A stretch of DNA of 29,437 bases from the NCBI GenBank assembly GCA_963922685.1, contig CAWUJM010000020.1, forward strand, positions 1 through 29,437, read 5' to 3'. Origin of the DNA: JAHDBG01 sp963922685 (GTDB lineage Bacteria > Pseudomonadota > Gammaproteobacteria > Chromatiales > Chromatiaceae). The position numbers and the translations under genes are program-made. Numbering within the stretch: the stretch's first letter is position 1; each line of letters begins with the position of its first letter. The notes under the pieces were generated by a model. That model was not told the origin of the DNA and made no database searches. It worked only from the letters and a program-made list of their open reading frames with translations. Shown piece after piece: positions 23,918 through 29,437 of the stretch.

Positions 23918-25171
23918 CTAGCGCGGCTGAAATTCCAGCACAGTCGCATTGATACAATAACGTGGCTGACCGCCCGGACCGTCCGCAAACACATGGCCGA
24001 GATGAATATCGGATACGACCGAGCGTACCTCAACCCGATGCATACCATGTCGGTTATCCGGTTTTTCATATACGGCACCCGGCACAGCACGGGTAAACGA
24101 TAACCAGCCACTACCCGAGTTAAACCGGTACTGGGTATCAAACAAGGCCACACCACTTAACTTATCGACAAACACACCATCCGGCGTGTCCTTAAATGCC
24201 TCATATTGCTGGCAGAAACGCGCATCTGTCCCTTCCTCAAACGCCACCCGGAACGCCTCTTCCGTCTCGCCCAGCTTAAAGGCACCGAGCATACGGTAAA
24301 AGGTTGCTGCATCCACATAACCCTGACGCGCCAGCACTTCCTTCCCATCCTGCAGAAAGACCAGAGTCGGCGTTGCCGAAGTCGGTGTCTGCAGGGTCAG
24401 GCTCTGTAATTGACTGGCACGGCGGATGTGCAGTGGAATACTACCCTGATACGCATCCGTCACATCCTGTTTGAACCGGATGCAGAATGGACAATCCGGT
24501 GCATCAATCACCAGAATCTGCTGCCCCTGCAGCAATGCCTGGTTATCGACCGGAGCCACCTCAGCTGGCGTAAAGCGCACCCCGGTCGCATGATCCGGAC
24601 AATAACCGCCCGGGTTTTTTGCCAGATAATCCTGATGATAATCCTCTGCCGGATAAAAGGCCTGCAATGGTTTGATCTGTGTTGCAATCCGGCCCAGACC
24701 AGCCTGACTCAGCAGATTCTGATACTCGGCCAGCACCTGTTGCGCTGCAGTTGCCTGCTGTTCAGATCGGGTCAGGATCAGTGAGCGATATTGCGTACCC
24801 ACGTCATTGCCCTGACGATTGACCTGGGTCGGATCGTGATTTTCAAAGAAGTGTTGCAGAATATCCGTCAGGCTGATGACCTGCGGATTAAAGGTCACCT
24901 GTACCACTTCGGCATGGTTATCCGGATTATGTTTATTCCGTGGCGCAGTGATTGCACGATAATCCGGTGTGACACCTGTACCATCGGCATATCCGGAAAC
25001 TGCATCAAGCACACCAGGCAATGCGGCATAACGTTGCTCCACACCCCAGAAACAGCCGGCACCGAGCACAACAGTCTCCTGATGTCGCGCCCCCACCGGT
25101 ATCTTTTCCTTAGCAACGAGCGTTGCAGGCATCGCAAGTGCCGACAACATCATCATCGCGGAACCTAACAT
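23918..25171 (-). CDS. msrAB: exported MsrA-thioredoxin-MsrB fusion (methionine sulfoxide reductase)
   Basis: It repairs oxidised methionines of envelope proteins, reducing both S- and R-sulfoxides. The 417-residue product has a signal peptide (about 1-20). The MsrA domain carries catalytic Cys40 in GAGCFWGVEQ and a probable recycling cysteine at 191 in NPGGYCPDH. A thioredoxin-like domain (about 215-295) has the redox motif Cys227-Pro-Phe-Cys230. The C-terminal MsrB domain has catalytic Cys406 in RYCIN. The order differs from Neisseria PilB, where the thioredoxin domain comes first. The MsrB lacks the zinc CxxC pairs and reads GSGWLSF where Pro is usual. ATG 25171 has a strong AAGGAG site. 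An Lrp-type gene follows after 12 bp. Confidence 0.93.
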   Translation of the reverse strand: MLGSAMMMLSALAMPATLVAKEKIPVGARHQETVVLGAGCFWGVEQRYAALPGVLDAVSGYADGTGVTPDYRAITAPRNKHNPDNHAEVVQVTFNPQVISLTDILQHFFENHDPTQVNRQGNDVGTQYRSLILTRSEQQATAAQQVLAEYQNLLSQAGLGRIATQIKPLQAFYPAEDYHQDYLAKNPGGYCPDHATGVRFTPAEVAPVDNQALLQGQQILVIDAPDCPFCIRFKQDVTDAYQGSIPLHIRRASQLQSLTLQTPTSATPTLVFLQDGKEVLARQGYVDAATFYRMLGAFKLGETEEAFRVAFEEGTDARFCQQYEAFKDTPDGVFVDKLSGVALFDTQYRFNSGSGWLSFTRAVPGAVYEKPDNRHGMHRVEVRSVVSDIHLGHVFADGPGGQPRYCINATVLEFQPR

Positions 25172-25234
25172 CGTCGTCTCTCCTTAGTGTAGTGGTTTAA
25201 TGATGCTGCCATCCTGTCCTCAGCCCAGCCCTGG

Positions 25235-25513
25235 CATAAAACCGTACAGAAATGGGGCAACAGTCTGGGTGTCCGGCTACATAGCCAGCTAGCCCGGCAC
25301 GCAAATATAACTGAAGGCACTGCGATATCCATGTCTCTGCAGGACGATGCCATTGTGATCAGAAAGGTGACAGAACCTGTATCCTTCCTGTCCGAGCAGG
25401 CCCTGCTGGCTGATATGACACCATATACTGCGCACACTGATACACTGATTCCGACCACCGCACAGGAGGAACTGTACCTCTGGTCAGACGATACCCCCAT
25501 ACCAGGAACATAG
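25235..25513 (+). CDS. MazE-type antitoxin reading frame without a standard start codon
   Basis: The frame reads HKTVQKWGNSLGVRLHSQLA then EGTAISMSLQDDAIVIRKV, clearly an AbrB/MazE-fold antitoxin DNA-binding domain. A C-terminal toxin-binding tail follows (LLADMTPYTAHTDTLIPTTA) and the stop is 2 bp before mazF. MazE proteins of this type begin Met-His-x-Thr-Val-Gln; here the codon before His is TGG. The frame is open back to a TAG at 25190 but contains no ATG, GTG or TTG before ATG 25331, which would discard the whole DNA-binding half. CTG 25214 is the only near-start. It is either started from a rare codon or damaged. The usual Arg-Leu-Pro also reads Arg-Leu-His. The feature start marks where homology begins. 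Confidence 0.75.
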   Translation, partial: HKTVQKWGNSLGVRLHSQLARHANITEGTAISMSLQDDAIVIRKVTEPVSFLSEQALLADMTPYTAHTDTLIPTTAQEELYLWSDDTPIPGT

Positions 25514-25515
25514 GC

Positions 25516-25896
25516 ATGCCGAAATGCTATATTCCGCAACGCCGGGACATCATCTGGCTGGATTTCGAGCCGACACAAAGTAAAGAAATCAGCAAATACC
25601 AACCTGCACTGGTTCTTTCCAGCACCGAATGTAACAAAATTAACGGCCTGCTGATCTGCTGCCCGATCAGCACCAGCATTCGTGGCGCACTGACCGAAGT
25701 ACCGGTGCGCATCAACCAGACTGACTCAGTCATCGCCACCGCCTTCATTCAGACCCTGTCCTGGACATCACGTCATGCCAGATATCAGGGCAGGATCGAC
25801 GAACAGACCTTTCACCAGGTACTGCAGCGAGTCATCCCACTGATCGGCGGCGAGAGCTACCTGCAACAGAGCTCCGAGAGAACCGCTTACATTTGA
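25516..25896 (+). CDS. MazF/PemK-family mRNA interferase toxin
   Basis: MazF-type toxins cut single-stranded RNA at short sequences and are held in check by MazE. The 126-residue product has the expected start, QRRDIIWLDFEPTQSKEISK then YQPALVLSS. The middle, LLICCPISTSIRGALTEVPV, contains the Ser/Thr-rich catalytic strand region. The helical end, YQGRIDEQTFHQVLQRVI, is also typical. The fold looks complete, so the toxin is presumably active. Its ATG is two bases after the antitoxin stop, which implies coupled translation. It is convergent with rnfE, with a 42-bp gap. Confidence 0.92.
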   Translation: MPKCYIPQRRDIIWLDFEPTQSKEISKYQPALVLSSTECNKINGLLICCPISTSIRGALTEVPVRINQTDSVIATAFIQTLSWTSRHARYQGRIDEQTFHQVLQRVIPLIGGESYLQQSSERTAYI

Positions 25897-25938
25897 GAGA
25901 GTTACGGTCATCTTCCTTGACAAATACCGAAGCAACAT

Positions 25939-26607
25939 TCAGGCGGTAACCGCAACAGGCGCGGTCTGCGCCTGCCGGACGACCATTCGATCCAGCACAT
26001 TCCTGATCATCACCAACAGGGCCAGGCTTAAAAAGGCACCGGGTGGCAGGATTGCCAGCAGCACACCGGCATAATCCGGGCCGAATGACAACACCCAGCC
26101 GCGGGCTGTTTCACCAAACATCAGATGCGCACCAGCAAACAAAGTGCCCTGCCCGATCAGTTCACGCAGCCCGCCCAGCACCACCAGCACCAGAGTAAAA
26201 CCGATTCCGACCGCCAGACCATCCACTGCCGCAGCATGTACCGGATTACGTGAAGCAAACGCCTCTGCACGACCGATAATCGCACAATTCGTCACAATCA
26301 GCGGTATAAAGATACCCAGAATCTTATAAAACGCATGAAAATATGCATTCATCACCAGCTCAACAGTGGTTACAAAGGACGCAATAATCAGCACAAAGAC
26401 CGGCAACCGTATCTCATCCGGTACGTGGTGCCGGATCGTCGACACAGACACATTGGACAATAACAACACCAAGGTTGTCGCTATACCTAATCCGAGGCCA
26501 TTGATCAGAGTATTGGTGACAGCCAGCAACGGACACAGACCCAGCAGGGCAATCAGTGCCTGATTATTGTGCCACAGGCCATCTGAGATAATCTTACGGT
26601 AATTCAT
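25939..26607 (-). CDS. rnfE: Rnf/Rsx electron transport complex subunit E
   Basis: RnfE is one of the membrane subunits of the ion-pumping ferredoxin:NAD oxidoreductase (Rnf) or the related Rsx complex that resets SoxR. The 222-residue product from MNYRKIISDGLWHNNQALIA has about six membrane segments. The two conserved cysteines that, with those of RnfA, hold an intramembrane iron-sulfur cluster are present in LGLCPLLAV and VTNCAIIGRAEAFA. An upstream in-frame GTG at 26622 would add five residues. The other rnf genes (A, B, C, D, G) are not beside it: the Rhs immunity gene precedes it and mazF converges on it, so this is an orphan copy or a displaced operon end. Confidence 0.94.
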   Translation of the reverse strand: MNYRKIISDGLWHNNQALIALLGLCPLLAVTNTLINGLGLGIATTLVLLLSNVSVSTIRHHVPDEIRLPVFVLIIASFVTTVELVMNAYFHAFYKILGIFIPLIVTNCAIIGRAEAFASRNPVHAAAVDGLAVGIGFTLVLVVLGGLRELIGQGTLFAGAHLMFGETARGWVLSFGPDYAGVLLAILPPGAFLSLALLVMIRNVLDRMVVRQAQTAPVAVTA

Positions 26608-26796
26608 AACAGGTGCGCACAAGCATTTGCATCTTCATTGGATCAGATTTATGTTTCCACATAAATCAATTGGGAATTCTCCAAAAAGTGCTGGTTTTTC
26701 AAAATATTTCATGCAAAATTTATTTTGAAATTCACATAAAAACACATTAGATCAACATCTCTCAACCCTTTAATTTGGTACGAAAAAACCTGAATA
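26608..26796. other. AT-rich spacer with two strong inverted repeats
   Basis: GATTTATGT (26646-26654) and ACATAAATC (26659-26667) form a perfect nine-base stem with loop TTCC. TTTCAAAATA (26697-26706) and TATTTTGAAA (26721-26730) form a ten-base stem with a 14-nt loop. On the minus strand both lie after the immunity gene and before rnfE, so they may end the Rhs transcript or regulate rnfE. No gene is seen. Confidence 0.5.
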
Positions 26797-27120
26797 CTAT
26801 AACGAGGGTTGAAGATGGATGCGCTGTATTTTTTTTATTTTTCCATTATCTATCGTGTATTCTTTCACAGAATCAACATACTGACATAAATCTGCCTGAC
26901 ATATTTCACACAATGTAGCCGGTCTTATTCTTTCCGCTTCATGGTCGCTACATCTTTCAGGATTTCCAGAATCTTCAATTTTGTCCCAGAATATATTATA
27001 CTCACTGCAATAAAAGTAAATTTTACTACCTCCGAATTCCGGAATCACACAAAATTCAACTCCATCACTCTGACGTTCATCTGCATTATAATCATAATGC
27101 AGAAAATATACTTCTTTCAT
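26797..27120 (-). CDS. putative immunity protein for the Rhs toxin tip
   Basis: I do not recognise the family. The 107-residue, acidic, AT-rich product lies 11 bp after the Rhs stop on the same strand, exactly where Rhs immunity genes sit. It starts MKEVYFLHYDYNADERQSDG and has several aromatic residues and a cysteine-rich middle (CSEYNIF; CSDHEA; LCEICQADLC) that could bind metal. There is no signal peptide, which fits a cytoplasmic neutraliser of a nuclease. The role is inferred from position, size and base composition only. Confidence 0.65.
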   Translation of the reverse strand: MKEVYFLHYDYNADERQSDGVEFCVIPEFGGSKIYFYCSEYNIFWDKIEDSGNPERCSDHEAERIRPATLCEICQADLCQYVDSVKEYTIDNGKIKKIQRIHLQPSL

Positions 27121-27131
27121 CTTATTTCACT

Positions 27132-29437
27132 CTATCGTGGAAAGGCCGTAATCACTTTATTTGAACTTTTTTCTACTACGATACGAATCGTATTAAGTGT
27201 ATTGCCATGGCCTGAAATAGTCGGATTACCGCCCTGCATACCGGCACCAGGTGAGGGGACATCATATACCAGCTTTTTACCCTGAGCTTGTGGTGTAATA
27301 CTCATACTTTTGGCACGCTCCCATGCATCATCAGTTTGATCAATAGGGTCATTATTAAAAACACCGTGTGGTCCTTTTCTGCCTGGGTCATCTACTCCAT
27401 GGCGAAGGACGTGTTCTTTTCTGGTCAGACCTTTAGGATCAGTTCCGCTCCAGTCTAAAGATCCTTGAGGTGTGTTTTTGCATTTACACAACCCCAGCGG
27501 ATCGACCCAGGTATTGGGGTTGTGGACGTAGCCTTGTACGCGGAGTCCACCGGCGAGTCCGATCGGGTCCGGGCTCAGGTATTGTGCGGTGTCCGGGTCG
27601 TAGTAGCGGTGGCGGTTGTAGTGTAGTCCGCTTTCGGCGTCGTAGTATTGGCCGTGGAAGCGCAGGTTGCAAGTAAGTGGCGGTTGGCCTGCGGGCTGCG
27701 GTTGTTCGTGTCGGGTGGTCTGTTGTTTGCCCCACAGGTCGTATTCGGCGCGCCAGTGGATGGTTCCGGTCTCGTCCAGCAGGGCGCGCGGCAGGCCGTT
27801 CTGTTCGGTGTGCAGGTAGTATAGGGTGTCGTTGTGGGTTTGTGCGATTACTTCGCCGGCGTTGTTGTGGTGGTAGTGGATGGTGCGGGTCTTGTCGGGG
27901 GTGCCGTCCGGGTGGGTCGGGATTTCCTGGCTGAGTTGGTCGCCATCCCAGCGGTAGTGGATGGTGGTCGGTCGTGTGGTGTTCTGGCTTTGTTTGCGGA
28001 TGCGCCGCCCGTACGGGTCGTAGGTGTAGCGCCAGGTCTCGCCGCGTGGGGTGTCGAGCTGGATGAGTTGGTCGTCGCCGTCCCAGTGGTAGGTCCAGGT
28101 TTGCGGATTGTGGCTGTCGGCGTGTTCGGTTTTGTGTGTCAGGCGGCCTTTTTTGTCGTGTTCGTAGCGGGTGTCGCCACACTGGTGGATGCGTCCGCCT
28201 TGGTGGTAGTGGTGGTGTTGGGTTGTGGTCGTCGGGTGCTGGCGGGTGTGGGGGTCGTGGTGCTGGCGGCGGCTGAGGTCCTGGTTGGCGTTGTAGTGGT
28301 TCTGGGTGTGGCGTTCCTGTTGGTTGTGGGTGTGGTGGATGTCGGTGATCTGGTCGTTCGGGTCGTGCCGATAGTGGGTGTGGCCCCAGTAGCGGTCGGT
28401 CTGGTGTTCGAGGTTGCCGACCGGGTCGTAGTCGTGGTGGCGGTGGATGTTCGGGGCGTGGCTGTGCTGGCCCGGTTGAGGGTTCGGGATGCGGTTGCCA
28501 ATGCGTTGTTCGCGTAGTTGGCCGCGCGGGTCATAGCGGTTGTGCTGGCCGTAGCCTGCCGGGCTGGTGCGGCTGGTTTCCTGGCCGTTGCGGTTGTAGG
28601 TGTGGTGTAGTGGTGCGTGGTCGTTGTGTTGCTGGCGGATCTGTTGTTGCGCCGGGTTGTAGTGCCAGGTGCTGTGCTGGTCTTCGCTGTCCCAGGCGGT
28701 GCGCTGGCCGTCGGCGTTGTAGTGGTGGTGTTGGGTGTGGTCCGGGTGGTGTTCTTGCTGGATGCGTCCGAGTGGGTCGCGGGTGTAGTGGATTTCGGTG
28801 TTGGCGTTGCGTGTGCTGCTGAGTTGTCCGGCGGCGTCGTAGGTGTTGTGGGTGTCGGTGGTGTGGCCGTCGGGGCTGTGCTGGGTGGTTCTGATCAGGC
28901 GGTCGCCATCATCGTAGGTGTAGGTGGTCTGGCTCTGGTCCGGGTGGCAGGTGCGGATGCGGCGGTCGGCCAGGTCGTAGTCGTGGCGGGTGGTGTCGCC
29001 GTTGTAGTTTTGTTCGGCGATCAGGTTGCCGGCGGTGTCGTAGGTGTTGTGCCAGGTGTCGCCGTTGGGTCGGGTGATGGTGTGTAACCGGGCGTTGGGG
29101 CCATATTGGTAGCGGGTGGTCTGGCCGAGAGGGTCGGTTTCGCTGTGTTGTTTACCGTAGGGGCCCCAGGTGTAGCGGGTGGTGTGACCGTTCGGGTCGG
29201 TGTGGCTATCGGGCTGGCCGAGGGTGTTGTGCGGGGTGTGGGTGGTGTGGCCGAGGGGGTCGGTGTAGGCGCTGGGTTGGGTGTGGTGGCCGGTGTAGTG
29301 CCAGCGTTGTTGGTGGCCTTCGGGGTCGCGGTAGTGGGTGAGTCGTCCGAGGCTATCGTGTTGGTAATGGTGCCAATGGCCATCGGCGGTCTGGTGGGTG
29401 CGCAGGTTGCCGTGGGCGTCGTAGCGGCTCCGTTGTT
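27132..29437 (-). CDS. Rhs-family protein, C-terminal part with toxin tip (5' end outside window)
   Basis: Translating the minus strand gives one uninterrupted frame of about 767 residues that begins beyond the window. Most of it is YD-repeat shell (for example RYDAHGNLR, YDAAGQLSS, DPLGRIQQEHHPD). The core ends with the Rhs signature FHGQYYDAESGLHYNRHRYY, DPDTAQYLSPDPIGLAGG and NPNTWVDPLGL (about 27495-27530); in the family, autocleavage after such a motif releases the tip. The last 118 residues are a distinct, more AT-rich tip (KEHVLRHGVDDPGRKGPHGV; GHGNTLNTIRIVVEKSSNKV; ITAFPR end). Its spaced His residues and ITAFP ending recall BECR-fold RNase toxins, but I cannot assign it. Rhs proteins deliver such tips to competitors, usually by type VI secretion. 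The core contains no Met codon. Confidence 0.93.
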   Translation of the reverse strand, partial: QRSRYDAHGNLRTHQTADGHWHHYQHDSLGRLTHYRDPEGHQQRWHYTGHHTQPSAYTDPLGHTTHTPHNTLGQPDSHTDPNGHTTRYTWGPYGKQHSETDPLGQTTRYQYGPNARLHTITRPNGDTWHNTYDTAGNLIAEQNYNGDTTRHDYDLADRRIRTCHPDQSQTTYTYDDGDRLIRTTQHSPDGHTTDTHNTYDAAGQLSSTRNANTEIHYTRDPLGRIQQEHHPDHTQHHHYNADGQRTAWDSEDQHSTWHYNPAQQQIRQQHNDHAPLHHTYNRNGQETSRTSPAGYGQHNRYDPRGQLREQRIGNRIPNPQPGQHSHAPNIHRHHDYDPVGNLEHQTDRYWGHTHYRHDPNDQITDIHHTHNQQERHTQNHYNANQDLSRRQHHDPHTRQHPTTTTQHHHYHQGGRIHQCGDTRYEHDKKGRLTHKTEHADSHNPQTWTYHWDGDDQLIQLDTPRGETWRYTYDPYGRRIRKQSQNTTRPTTIHYRWDGDQLSQEIPTHPDGTPDKTRTIHYHHNNAGEVIAQTHNDTLYYLHTEQNGLPRALLDETGTIHWRAEYDLWGKQQTTRHEQPQPAGQPPLTCNLRFHGQYYDAESGLHYNRHRYYDPDTAQYLSPDPIGLAGGLRVQGYVHNPNTWVDPLGLCKCKNTPQGSLDWSGTDPKGLTRKEHVLRHGVDDPGRKGPHGVFNNDPIDQTDDAWERAKSMSITPQAQGKKLVYDVPSPGAGMQGGNPTISGHGNTLNTIRIVVEKSSNKVITAFPR

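Noticed and set aside
27484..28534. Arg/Pro-rich and Thr-rich minus-strand frames in the Rhs region
   Set aside because: They overlap the true Rhs frame in other registers and have low-complexity composition with no family features.
27677..29087. Gly/Val-rich open frames on the plus strand opposite the Rhs core
   Set aside because: They are mirror images of the C/A-rich Rhs coding strand; the minus frame gives continuous YD repeats, so the plus frames are shadows.

Overview
The window reads as chromosomal DNA of a gammaproteobacterium. FtsK, PanB, MreB, GatC, a split glycine-decarboxylase subunit (GcvPA), MetH, RnfE, DUF484 and a stand-alone second EF-G all look gammaproteobacterial in sequence. 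I cannot name the genus. Most genes have moderately GC-rich codon use. Clear exceptions are an AT-rich restriction-modification pair (3415-5042), an AT-rich Rhs toxin tip with its neighbour gene (about 26620-27490), and an extremely C/A-rich Rhs core on the minus strand (about 27490-29437).

Layout. 1-263: possible tail of a gene, then a long palindromic repeat ending 12 bp before ftsK. 264-3336: ftsK-panB, separated by 1 nt. 3337-5042: type II restriction-modification pair. 5043-5469: a GTCATT-bounded repeat. 5470-10263: PpiC-type isomerase and mreB (minus), gatC (plus), gcvPA (minus, overlapping the end of gatC), cca (plus). 10263-11709: mobile-element scar with an IS200-type element, a frameshifted IS66 transposase remnant and a probable asparagine-synthetase tail. 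11710-15076: lipoprotein M48-TPR metalloprotease and, convergent to it, a periplasmic 5'-nucleotidase. 15077-19038: metH with a long leader. 19039-19698: a cluster of palindromic repeats. 19699-21195: DUF2442, DUF4160, a small tautomerase and DUF484, all minus. 21294-25171: EF-G paralogue (plus), then msrAB and an Lrp-type regulator (minus). 25235-25896: mazEF-like toxin-antitoxin. 25939-26607: rnfE. 26797-29437: Rhs protein, running off the window, with C-terminal toxin tip and putative immunity gene.

Three things stand out. (1) Three copies of a structured repeat (143-251, 19174-19282, 19534-19638) have paired arms of 25-27 bp around a core of exactly 55 nt. The arms differ between copies, but each copy keeps its own arms complementary, including one clean G-to-C swap matched on the other arm. 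(2) Several genes that usually sit in operons stand alone here: mreB without mreCD, gatC without gatAB, rnfE without the other rnf genes, gcvPA without gcvPB, panB without panC. The repeats, IS remnants and the gatC/gcvPA overlap point to heavy rearrangement. (3) Defence and conflict modules are dense: a HincII-like restriction system, an Rhs toxin/immunity pair, MazEF whose antitoxin lacks a normal start codon, a DUF4160/DUF2442 pair, and an IS200-type transposase whose catalytic tyrosine appears replaced by asparagine.
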